Counted from the stretch's first letter, positions 6,507 through 13,160 are shown. The stretch is 13,897 bases of DNA from CAZEBW01 sp964510205 (GCA_964510205.1 CAZEBW010000088.1:1-13897), one strand, 5' to 3'. Numbers and translations are program-made. The notes: generated from the sequence alone by a model not told the origin.

Positions 6507-6973
6507 AACACAGCGACTGGTTCGACAGCGGGCCAACGAGCGATGTGAGTACTGCCATACCTCAGAACGATGGCAACTATGTACGGTTCACAGTGGATCA
6601 CATCGTTCCTCTTGCTCAGGATGGTTCGGACACTCCCGATAACCTCGCTTTGGCTTGTTTTCACTGTAACCGCAGGAAGTCTGACCGTCTGACGGCTTTG
6701 GACCCTGATTCCGGGCAGGAGGTTGCGCTGTTCAACCCTCGTCAGGATGACTGGGATGAGCACTTTATGTGGTCAGCCGATGGTCTCTTCGTTATCGGTT
6801 TAACGCCGGTGGGGCGGGCGACAATCGAGGCGTTAGCGTTAAACCGCGACCGGGTCATCAATATTCGTGCGGCTGACCGCATGGTCGGTCGGCACCCACC
6901 CTTTGGCGACCCAGTGCAGGGAATAGGTGAAGCGGGAGAGCAGGGGAGCAAGGGAGCGAAGGAGAGGGGGTGA
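6478..6973 (+). pseudogene. HNH endonuclease, frameshifted
   Basis: From ATG 6478 the frame reads MSRRRRIPPETQRLVRQRAN then ERCEYCHTSERWQL, the first Cys pair (CxxC) of an HNH domain. The homology continues one frame on: VRFTVDHIVPLAQDGSDT (the DH of HNH), then NLALACFHCNRRKSD (Asn, second CxxC and His). After that come QEVALFNPRQDDWDEHF and RAADRMVGRHPP, which belong to this HNH subfamily. The shift lies near 6579-6582 (cta, extra t, gta cgg). The whole protein would be about 150 residues. It would be a metal-dependent DNA nuclease. All active residues remain, so an assembly error or a recent mutation is as likely as old decay. The tail after about 6910 reads into filler. Confidence 0.8.
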
Positions 6974-7066
6974 CAAGGAGAGGGGGAGAAAAGGGGAAAG
7001 GGGAAGATGGACGATGGAGGGGGGAAAGGGGAAGATGGAAAGGGGAAAACGGACGGGGGAAAATAG
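6925..7066. repeat. Purine-rich filler
   Basis: G/A-rich repeats (gagcaggggagcaagggag, then gggaaaggggaagatgga and variants with a period near 7) join the HNH frame to the next gene. They also supply the sequence just before the ATG at 7067. Confidence 0.7.
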
Positions 7067-7525
7067 ATGAGGGAGGAGAAGCCGCGTAAGTGGGTTGGTT
7101 GTGAACCCTGGATATTCAATGGGGAGAAATGGGTTCCTGAGAATGGGAGCACGAGGAAACAGATTCGCTCATACCGGGATTTGGACGCCTTCAACTTAGC
7201 CTATACATTGGCAATGGAGGTTTTTCGCTTGACGACTCGCTTTCCGAAGGAGGAGCGTTACGCGCTCGTGGATCAGATGCGCCGGTCGTCTCGTGGAGTG
7301 TGCGGAAATATTGTGGAGGGCTTCGCCAAGTGGCGCTACGAGGCTGTGTTCAAGAACAGCCTCAATGACTCCCTGGGCGAGTCAGAAGAGACGAAGCTCT
7401 GGCTTGACTTCGCCCTCGATTGCGAGTACACCTCAGCCGATGAACACAAGAGGCTCACTATTGGCTATAAACAAGTCAGTGCCATGCTCTGGACATTGAT
7501 GACCACTTGGCAAACCTTTGGGTAG
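7067..7525 (+). CDS. Four-helix-bundle protein of the 23S rRNA IVP family
   Basis: Residues 32-152 match the S23/IVP family: IRSYRDLDAFNLAYTLAMEV, RFPKEERYALVDQMRRSSRG, the GNIVEGFAKW turn, then EETKLWLDFALDCEYTS. These small four-helix proteins were first seen inside rRNA intervening sequences, are widespread elsewhere, and have no settled function; some occur with diversity-generating elements. The first 31 residues (with WVGCEPWIFNGEKW) are not part of the family, and no internal ATG precedes IRSYRDL. So the start is either 7067, giving an N-terminal extension, or a non-ATG codon near 7150. No reverse transcriptase or rRNA is seen nearby. Confidence 0.8.
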   Translation: MREEKPRKWVGCEPWIFNGEKWVPENGSTRKQIRSYRDLDAFNLAYTLAMEVFRLTTRFPKEERYALVDQMRRSSRGVCGNIVEGFAKWRYEAVFKNSLNDSLGESEETKLWLDFALDCEYTSADEHKRLTIGYKQVSAMLWTLMTTWQTFG

Positions 7526-7603
7526 AAAGGGGAAAGAGGGGGGAAAGAGGAAGGTTGTCCATTCTCCATCCTCCATTCTCCATTCTCCATTTTCCATCAT
7601 CCA
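7526..7603. repeat. Purine filler followed by CCATTCT heptads
   Basis: After gggaaagaggggggaaaga, the stretch 7558-7603 consists of 7-bp units (ccattct, ccatcct, ccattct, ccattct, ccatttt, ccatcat). The last unit runs directly into the ATG of the TnpB-like gene, so that gene has no recognisable ribosome site. Confidence 0.8.
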
Positions 7604-9257
7604 ATGATTAAGACAGTCAAAGTCAAACTCCACAACCCCTCGAACCACAAGCGTGCCATCCTGGATAAGGTCTTCCTGCGCTGGACCCTGGCCGCCGACG
7701 TGACATTACACTGGGCCCAGGAGCACCTGGACGCCTTCGACGACTGCAAGGATCGCCAGGACAATTACCGGGCCTACCTCATCGCTGGCTTGTTGCGGCA
7801 GCGCGTCCGTCCCAGGATCAAGCGCCTTGGCCTGCATAGCTCCCTGGAAGAGGCCCTGTGGCGCGACATCGGCAAGGCCATGGCCTCGTACTTCGAACGG
7901 CTGAAGCAGGATCCTAACACCGGCTTCCCCACCGTCCCCCGCGCCAAACCCAACCCGGCCCGCTACGAAGCCGCCCTTGCTGAGCTGGCGAGCTGGGGAG
8001 CCCTTCGACGGGGCTCAGGACAGGCAGAGGAGCAGGGGAGCCTTCTGAGACAAGGGGACAAGGAGACAAGGGGACAAGGAGAAGGGGAGAAGGAGGGAAG
8101 GGAAGAGGTCACCACCTTGTCACCCCCCTCTCCCTGTCACCCCCTCACCCTTGCACCCCAGCACCCTCGCACAGTTGCAGGGGGAACTGCTGGCCGCTGC
8201 GCGGGAGTTAGACTTCCGCGCCCGCCCCATCTACTTCGCCCACACCGATGCCGTCCCTAACCGCCGGGGCTACTCCATTCTCTACGACGAGGAGCAAGGT
8301 CGCTACCTGGCCCTGCTGTACCTGCTGCCCAGCTCCGCCTCGAAACGCCATCGCGAACCCCTCACCGTTCGCAAGCCGCTGCTGGCCCTCAACCGGCACG
8401 AGGAGTACCTAACCGAGACCGGCCGTGACGTCGGCGCTCTGCTGTTCCCGCTGGAGATGGGGAGCTGGCAGGAGCAGGTCTTCTTCGACCTGGCGCGTGA
8501 CGATCCCCTGGCCATCCGCACCGCCCACCTGACCCGCGAGATCAACCGCCAGGGCGAGGTGGAGTACTACCTGGCCATCGCCGTGGACTTCCCCCAGCCC
8601 AAGCCGCTGGAGGTGGTCAGCTTCCTGGCCGTGCACCACACTCTGGAGGGCGAGGTCTTCGCCCTGGTGGCCGACCCCCAAGGCAAGGTGCTCCACTACG
8701 AGCAGGTGGCTGGCCCCCTGGAGCTGCGGGATGCCTACCAGCAGCGCCGCGCCTGGAAAAGGCGGGGCAAGCGCACCCCCCACCGCGTCGCTGGGGAGCG
8801 CACCGACCACCACTACCACGCCGCTTCCAAGCGCATCGTGGCCCTGGCGGTGGAGCACCGCGCCCGGGTGGGGGTGGAGGACCTGAGCTACCGCCGCACC
8901 AAGACCGGGCGCAAGGGCATTGACCGCAAGCTGTTCGGGGCCGCCGTCGGCCGGCTGAGCACCTTCCTCGGCTATAAGCTGCCCTTCGCCGGCCTGCTGC
9001 CGCCTCTGGAAGTGGGCGGCATCAGCCCCCGAGAGTGTCACCGCTGCGGCAAGGAATCCCGCGACAAGACCCTGCGGGCCGAGGGCCGCATCACCTGTCC
9101 CCTCTGCGGCCTGGAGATGGACGAGCACGAGAACACCACCCGTCTGGTGGCTGCTCAGTTACCCGTCATCGTGGAGAAGAGCGCCGCCGCGAGACGGAAG
9201 AGGGAAAGTGGACGGGGGAAAATGGAAGGGGGAAAACGGGAGACGGATGACGGGTGA
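7604..9257 (+). pseudogene. TnpB-like (IS200/IS605 OrfB) protein with both RuvC Asp replaced by His; interrupted
   Basis: The N-terminal part (7604-7997) starts MIKTVKVKLHNPSNHKRAIL, like TnpB. The rest (about 8170-9195, another frame) has a conserved GEVEYYLAIAVDFPQPKP strand and a RuvC-I-like stretch SFLAVHHTLEGEVFALVADP. RuvC-II follows (RVGVEDLSYRR, Glu kept), then a zinc finger (CHRCG...CPLCG) and RuvC-III CGLEMDEHENTT. Aligned with the usual GxDxG and DRDxNAA motifs, the first and third acidic residues are His, while the central Glu is intact. About 170 bp of palindrome and filler (8000-8170) separates the halves. The C-terminus beyond about 9195 is translated filler. TnpB is an RNA-guided nuclease; nuclease-dead relatives (TldR, Cas12k) act as repressors or adaptors. 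No tnpA or clear IS ends were seen. Confidence 0.72.
8000..8170. repeat. Composite insert: palindromic element plus mirrored filler
   Basis: Starts with a copy of the dispersed palindrome (gcccttcgacggggctcagg, 8000-8019, then acaggc), followed by octamers alternating acaagggg and acaaggag (about 8050-8092). A pyrimidine arm (ccttgtcacccccctctccc and on) completes it. It separates two conserved halves of the TnpB-like gene and changes the frame. Confidence 0.75.
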
Positions 9258-9271
9258 TGGAGGGGGGAAGA

Positions 9272-9808
9272 ATGAAATTCAAAGAGTTGCTCAGCAAGCA
9301 CCAATGGGATGATATTGAGCCTGTCCTGATCAAACTTTATGCGGACCAAGAGAAGAACCTGCCAGGCTATCGGCAGGTTTTTGAGACATTACGCACTATC
9401 CAACCTGTCGAGACCAAAATCCGCTTAGTGATCGAGGACGTATTGGACGAGTTCACGGGTGAATACTACGCTTCGGTCTCTGGCAAAGCTTGTGCTGAGC
9501 CCTTCGACACAGCTCAGGACAGGCTTGGCCGAAGTGATGGCGCGTTGATGAAAGACCTCATTCCGCCTGTTCCTATGGACGAAGAAGCTGGCAATCGAGA
9601 GGTATCTTATGGCCTTGAGTTCACCGATTGGGCCGAGTGGCTGGATATGGAGATCGAGCCTGAGACGCTATCGAGATATGCAGAGGTAGACATCATTGGG
9701 CATTGTCTGTGGGAAATGACCTTTTTCGGGTACAGCCAAGAGGACATCGAGAAAGCGGTTGAAGAACTTGAGCGGGAGCGAGAGAGCGAGGGACTCTGGC
9801 TTGAATGA
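9272..9808 (+). CDS. DUF6557-like protein with an in-frame palindromic insert
   Basis: A 178-residue soluble acidic protein. ATG 9272 is preferred over the ATGs at 9254 and 9257 because GGAGGGGGG lies directly before it. MKFKELLSKHQWDDIEPVLI, DQEKNLPGYRQVFETLR, EFTDWAEWLDMEIEP and IIGHCLWEMTFFGYSQEDIE resemble DUF6557, a family of unknown function. Between SVSGK and GALMKDLIPP lies an extra block, ACAEPFDTAQDRLGRSD, encoded by the palindromic element at 9488-9540. Without it the two family segments join cleanly, so the element was inserted without breaking the frame. The stop overlaps the next gene by ATGA (9805-9808). Confidence 0.78.
   Translation: MKFKELLSKHQWDDIEPVLIKLYADQEKNLPGYRQVFETLRTIQPVETKIRLVIEDVLDEFTGEYYASVSGKACAEPFDTAQDRLGRSDGALMKDLIPPVPMDEEAGNREVSYGLEFTDWAEWLDMEIEPETLSRYAEVDIIGHCLWEMTFFGYSQEDIEKAVEELERERESEGLWLE
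9488..9540. repeat. Dispersed palindromic element inside the DUF6557-like gene
   Basis: gcttgtgctgagcccttcga with cacagctcaggacaggcttg and gccgaagtg. It contains mutually complementary blocks (cttcgac/gtcgaag-like, ctgagc/gctcag) and matches the reverse complement of 11465-11515 at most positions. It encodes the peptide CAEPFDTAQDRLGRSDG in frame. Confidence 0.85.
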
Positions 9809-10107
9809 TCACCGATGACCAGGAACTGCAGGTAACCCAGGAGCGCATTGCCCGCCTGCAACGGCTGCTGTTGCAGTTGCGGAGCACAGCCAGGCCGGCT
9901 GAATTCCAGGCCCTGGCCAGCGGCTACCGCCTGGAGATCGAGCGCAGGGAGGCCGAGGTGCTAGACTACCTTACTCGGCCGCTGGAGGCAGAGCCCCCTC
10001 TCGGAGGTGTGGCGAGCGTTACACAGCTGGGACACGAGAATGGGGAGTCCTCGCTTGACCCCAAAGGCGTAACGTGCTATAATCCCCTTAAAGCTGGGGC
10101 GACTTAG
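9805..10107 (+). CDS. Coiled-coil small protein coupled to the DUF6557-like gene
   Basis: A 100-residue frame starting at an ATG that overlaps the previous stop. Residues 1-68 (MITDDQELQVTQERIARLQR, LLLQLRSTARPAEFQALASG, then YRLEIERREAEVLDYLTRP) form two long helices, much like the N-terminal helical part that precedes the HTH in HigA-like antitoxins. The HTH itself is absent. Similar proteins of about 70 residues exist, so the last 30 residues (from about 10010) are probably read-through; they coincide with the RNA promoter at 10055-10083. The pairing with DUF6557 suggests an antitoxin-like or adaptor role, an inference only. Confidence 0.68.
   Translation: MITDDQELQVTQERIARLQRLLLQLRSTARPAEFQALASGYRLEIERREAEVLDYLTRPLEAEPPLGGVASVTQLGHENGESSLDPKGVTCYNPLKAGAT
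10055..10083 (+). promoter_or_regulatory. Promoter of the structured RNA
   Basis: TTGACC (10055-10060), a 17-bp spacer and a perfect TATAAT (10078-10083). The predicted transcription start, about 7 nt downstream, is 10090, exactly where the repeated RNA unit begins (AAAGCTGGGG). Confidence 0.8.
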
Positions 10108-10323
10108 TCACACGCCCCGTTCCTCGCCCCCTGGCAGAGATCGCCTGTGACCCTGAACGTGCCAGCATGTTGCGTTCAAAGGAAGCTGGCGGCGACCGGG
10201 GGGATAGGGACGAAGTCGGGCCTGCTCCCGGGCGGCCAAAACCCAGCGGGGCTATCCCCCCCATGGGTATTCGCGTGGCGGGCCACAGGGAGGCGCAAGG
10301 CGCTGTGCCGACTGTGACTGGTC
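10090..10323 (+). ncRNA. Large structured RNA, copy A (class not identified)
   Basis: There is no convincing protein frame. The unit starts at the predicted transcription start. Hairpin GGGGCG (10096-10101)/CGCCCC (10113-10118) has a loop containing AGTCACA (10106-10112), fully complementary to TGTGACT (10313-10319). This would close the molecule as a pseudoknot or long-range helix. A nested stem CCCA-gc-GGGG-ctat-CCCC...TGGG (10242-10267) is flanked by GGCCAAAA and GTATTCGCGTGGC. A short stem GCGC-aag-GCGC lies at about 10293-10303. A second copy at 10384 keeps all these parts and differs in stem lengths, which is the behaviour of a structured RNA. It could be an IscB/HEARO-type guide-RNA scaffold or another large RNA; I do not recognise the class. 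Confidence 0.65.
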
Positions 10324-10383
10324 TGTGGTGCGGGTGGTTTCATCGGCGGGCACCTGCCAACAGCGATAGAAATAGTCTCCCTC

Positions 10384-10733
10384 AAAGCTGGGGCGACTTA
10401 GTCACACGCCCCGTTCCTCGCCCTCCGGCGGAGATCGCCTGTGACCCTGAACGTGGCCACCTGTCACCTTCAGCGGAAGCCGGCGGCGACCGGGGGGACA
10501 GGGACGAAGTCGGGCCTGCTCCCGGGCTCTGTGGAATATGCGATGCTCTAGGGCGGACCGTGTAGAAGGGCCTATTCCACAGGGCGGGCGGCCAAAACCC
10601 AGCGGGGCTATCCCCAATGGGTATTCGCGTGGCGGGCCATAGAGAGGATATGCTGGCAGATAGCCTACGGCGTATAACAGATGGCAATTGGGCATACGCC
10701 ATCAGCCAGCCATGTGCAGACTGTGACTGATCA
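10384..10733 (+). ncRNA. Large structured RNA, copy B with two extended stems
   Basis: Near-identical to copy A over the first 75 nt and over the core (gtcgggcctgctcccgggc; ggccaaaacccagcggggct; gggtattcgcgtggcgggcc). Relative to A it has two additions, both self-pairing. One is CTGTGGAATA (10529-10538) with TATTCCACAG (10573-10582) in the loop after CCCGGGC. The other is a replaced stem with GCTGGC (10652-10657)/GCCAGC (10705-10710) enclosing GGCGTAT (10669-10675)/ATACGCC (10694-10700). The closing pair AGTCACA (10400-10406)/TGTGACT (10722-10728) is kept. No strong promoter lies directly before it, so it may be cotranscribed with A. From 10734 to 10878 I see only a palindromic element (10781-10820). 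Confidence 0.65.
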
Positions 10734-10780
10734 ACCTGCATATGACCCGCGCGGCAACGACGGCTAGCAGTGAAGTGCCA

Positions 10781-10820
10781 GCTTGCACTGAGCCTTGTCC
10801 TGAGCGTCGTCGAAGTGCTT
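10781..10820. repeat. Dispersed palindromic element
   Basis: gcttgcactgagccttgtcc followed by tgagcgtcgtcgaagtgctt. The blocks gcactgagc and cgaagtgc and the central ttgtcctgagc relate it to the copies at 9488 and 11465. Confidence 0.75.
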
Positions 10821-10878
10821 GTACTGATGAGGCCGCCCCAGTAATGCCATACCAACTATGAATTGCGGGCCTTCATGA

Positions 10879-10924
10879 GCCGCCGGTGACAGCCTTGACT
10901 GTCTCGCCGGCGGCCTTTGCTTTT
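10879..10924 (+). terminator. Strong intrinsic terminator after the RNA region
   Basis: GCCGCCGG (10879-10886) pairs with CCGGCGGC (10907-10914), with an inner GACAG (10888-10892)/CTGTC (10899-10903) stem and a CCTTGA loop, followed by CTTTGCTTTT. The T-run is on the plus strand only, so it ends transcription coming from the RNA copies. Confidence 0.8.
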
Positions 10925-10997
10925 GTGGGCTGTGCGCACGTGGAGGGGCTGACTGACTAACCACCAGTGGCGCGTGTTTCCTTGCCGCGACAGCGAA

Positions 10998-11043
10998 GCC
11001 GCCGGACGACCGACTAACGGTCCGTCCGGCGGCTTTTCTCTTC
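10998..11043 (+). terminator. Second strong intrinsic terminator
   Basis: GCCGCCGGACG (10998-11008) pairs with CGTCCGGCGGC (11023-11033), with an inner ACCG/CGGT stem and an ACTAA loop, followed by TTTTCTCTT. The outer arm is the same GCCGCCGG as in the first terminator. Nothing recognisable as a gene lies between them (10925-10997). Confidence 0.8.
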
Positions 11044-11062
11044 GGACCTCTATCACCTACTT

Positions 11063-11233
11063 TCAGGAACCGAAGACTTCCCTGTGCGCCCGGCGATAGT
11101 CCTCCCGCTTTGTCTGGACATAGATACGAGTGGTGGTCGGCGAGGCCTGGCCCAGGGCATATTGGGTGAGGGCCAGATCCCCGGTCTGGCTCAGGAACTC
11201 GGTGGCGAAGAAATGGCGTAGGGGGGAGATGTC
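11063..11233 (-). pseudogene. C-terminal remnant of a tyrosine recombinase
   Basis: On the minus strand a frame ending at TGA (11065-11063) reads ISPLRHFFATEFLSQTGDLA then LTQYALGQASPTTTRIYVQT and KREDYRRAHREVFGS. This is the end of an integrase: LRHxxAT around the second catalytic Arg, then the LGHxSxxTTxxY region with the nucleophile Tyr (TRIYVQT). Two catalytic positions are altered: the His of HxLR and the His of LGH (here LGQ). The frame begins directly where the ATPase/nuclease remnant ends. It is a recombination scar, not an active enzyme. Confidence 0.7.
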
Positions 11234-12060
11234 GCTTGCCGAAACGCACCCCCAACCGCTCAGCCAGAAGCTGCAGTTCCCGTTCGGTGCTGACCAGAAT
11301 GCCCTTTTCCCGGGCGTACTCTTCGGCCGAAGAGGTCAGCCCGGTTTTGGCGATGAACCACGGCCTGGCCTTCAAATCAAGGGCCTTGACATGGAAATGG
11401 GTCACATCGGTGTAGTCCGCGCGGCTGTTGCGCCACTTGACCTCGACAGCCCAGCGCTCGCCGTCACTTCGACCGGGCCTGTCCTGATCTGTGTCGAAGG
11501 GCTCAGTGCAAGCTTCTGCCAGGCCGTCTAGTTCCCAGGCATTGTCGGGGGCCACGTAGGGTTCGACGCGGGTGAAGGTGGGCAGGGTGAGCTTCCCGGA
11601 GAGGCCGAAGATGGCGCCGTCCACCGTCTGGCCCGCAAAAGCACGCAGCAGTTCTCGCACCGTTCGGCTGAGCTCACGGCGAAGCCTGACTCTCCTTGGC
11701 CAAGCCGAGTTCACTGGCCACCCGCTGATACAGGAGGTCCAGCTCCTCGATCAGGGTCACCAGATTCACAGGCGGTGTGGCCGGCGTGACTTCGATGCCG
11801 CGAGTGACCATGGCCACCCAGTAGCGCAGCACTGGATCACGGAAGTAATATCGTTTCTGCCTCTCGATGACCAGGTCTACCTCGAGGAGCCAGCGCAGGT
11901 AATTGCGGGCGGTCCCGGGAGTCACCTTGAGCTGACGCGCCACCGCCGACGCGCTGAGCCCTTCCTCTCCCGCCAGGATGCGGAGCACGGCCCTGATGGA
12001 AGCGTAGCCAGTGGCGCGATGCAGGGCCACATCTGGTCGCACCTTTGCCATCACCCGTAG
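11230..12060 (-). pseudogene. ATPase with C-terminal PD-(D/E)xK-type domain (DUF234-like), N-terminus lost, frameshifted
   Basis: The minus strand first encodes a winged helix (ATGYASIRAVLRILAGEEGL, SASAVARQLKVTPGTARNYL, VIERQKRYYFRDPVLRYW). This is the linker region of archaeal-type AAA+ ATPases that end in a DUF234 domain. After a shift near 11688-11697 it continues RVRLRRELSRTVRELLRAFA, NAWELDGLAEA, then WAVEVKWRNSR and DVTHFHVKALDLKARPWFIA. WELD and VEVKW form a PD-(D/E)xK-like nuclease core. The palindromic element (11465-11515) sits exactly between the two motifs and adds CTEPFDTDQDRPGRSDG in frame. The ATP-binding half is missing; the transposase adjoins at about 12065, so insertion probably removed it. 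Confidence 0.7.
11465..11515. repeat. Dispersed palindromic element inside the nuclease domain
   Basis: Reverse complement of the copy at 9488-9540, with a few substitutions; conserved blocks are cttcgac, gcctgtcctga, gtgtcgaagggctcag and aagctt. On the coding strand it gives the same peptide register as in the DUF6557-like protein. Confidence 0.85.
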
Positions 12061-12067
12061 CCCACCG

Positions 12068-12997
12068 CCCTGCCGACGGCGTCTCGATCATGAGTTGATC
12101 GGCTGGGTGGTCAGCCTGCTGGCCAACGGTTGTCCCAAACAGGCCCTAGTGGCCACCTGGGACCTCGATCCCCGCACGGTAGATGACTTGTGGGAGAGCA
12201 GCGGGGAGCATAGCCAGCGGGTTCACGAGGCCACCGTCGCCCAGAACCGCATGGACTTGCAGCAGGTCCAGATGGACGAGATTCGCCACCAGGTGCAAGG
12301 GGCGGTCATCTGGATTGCTATGGCTCTGGCCGTTCCTACCCGCCTATGGTTAGGAGCAGTGGTGAGCCTGCACCGAGACAAGCCGCTCGTTGTGACCTTG
12401 GTGGAGAAAGTGAAAGCGGCTGCTCTGTGTCGTCCCTTGCCGATCTGCTTCGATGGCCTGAGCAACTATCTCACCGCCTGCCGCCAGGTCTTTCGCAGCC
12501 CGCTGCGCACCGGCAAGCCCGGCCGTCCACGCCTGATTCCCTGACCCGACATCTGTTTGCGACAAGTGGTCAAGCAACATGCCAAGCGTCGCGTCGTAGG
12601 CGTGGAACGGCGACGGGTGCAGGGCGGTCAGGCGTTGGTAGACCGTCTGTTGATCTTGAGCCAGAGAAGCGGCGTGCTGAACACCGCCTTCATTGAGCGA
12701 CTCAACGGCACTTTTCGCTCACGGCTGTCCCTCCTGGTGCGCCGCACGCGTCACCTGGCACGGCGACCGGAACGCCTTGAAAAGGCCGTCTATCTGGTGG
12801 GATGCGTGTACAACTTCTGCACCTACCATGCCTCGCTGCGGTCGCCTTTGTACTTCGTCCAAGATGGCTGCGAGCGAAGACGGTGGGTGCAACGGACGCC
12901 CGCAATGGCAGCCGAAATCACCGATCACTGCTGGACGGTGCTGGAATTGTTACAGTACAAGGTGCCTCCCCCACACTGGAAAGGAGCAGCAGCGTGA
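12068..12997 (+). pseudogene. DDE transposase (IS1-like in the broad sense), N-terminus missing and internal TGA
   Basis: One frame runs from about 12068 to 12997, broken only by TGA at 12542-12544. It has an HTH-like segment (VVSLLANGCPKQALVATWDL), the first Asp in VQMDEIRHQVQG, the second in PICFDGLSNYLTACRQVF, and the catalytic Glu in NTAFIERLNGTFRSRLSLLV. The family-typical end is TPAMAAEITDHCWTVLELL. The usual N-terminal zinc finger is not present; the frame emerges from the ATPase remnant. As other genes here end in TGA, the internal TGA is a real stop, so the element is dead unless the base is an error. Terminal inverted repeats were not located. From 12998 to 13105 no gene is seen. 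Confidence 0.75.
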
Positions 12998-13106
12998 CCA
13001 CGATCAAATGTGGACTACGCCCTCCCGTGCAGCTTGGAAAAACCATCGCTCACCTGGCAGCGATGCGTTGGCGCACACAGGCAGCAACCTGGCCCGTTTT
13101 CTTGTT

Positions 13107-13148
13107 TTGTGCTAAAATAGTGCTATCAAGTAGAATCATTGTGCTAAA
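13107..13148 (+). promoter_or_regulatory. Promoter with repeated GTGCTA motifs before the AbiEi-type gene
   Basis: GTGCTA occurs at 13109-13114, 13120-13125 and 13141-13146; the outer two, TGTGCTAAAA, are 32 bp apart (three helical turns). A plausible promoter, TTGTGC (13107-13112)-18-TAGAAT (13131-13136), overlaps them. AbiEi antitoxins are known to repress their own promoters through repeats, so these are candidate operators. Confidence 0.45.
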
Positions 13149-13160
13149 AAGGAAGAAACT

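Noticed and set aside
6579..6582. Programmed +1 frameshift in the HNH gene
   Set aside because: There is no known slippery motif or stimulatory structure visible, and other genes here carry similar breaks, so mutation or error is more likely.
6106..7603. CRISPR array from the short repeats
   Set aside because: The units are 7 bp, degenerate and contiguous without spacers of regular size, and no cas genes are present.
8409..9128. Minus-strand frame of 239 codons
   Set aside because: It is antisense to the TnpB-like RuvC and zinc-finger region; composition is Ala/Gly/Gln-rich without motifs, as expected of a shadow in GC-rich DNA.
7604..9257. Complete IS200/IS605 element
   Set aside because: No tnpA, no terminal hairpins and no right-end guide RNA could be identified next to the TnpB-like gene.
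10167..10855. Plus- and minus-strand frames across the RNA copies
   Set aside because: The frames differ between the two near-identical copies and have no ribosome sites or family motifs; stem-forming differences fit RNA better.
12542..12544. TGA read as tryptophan or selenocysteine (recoding)
   Set aside because: Other genes in the window end in TGA, several in ATGA overlaps, and no recoding element is evident; a nonsense mutation is simpler.
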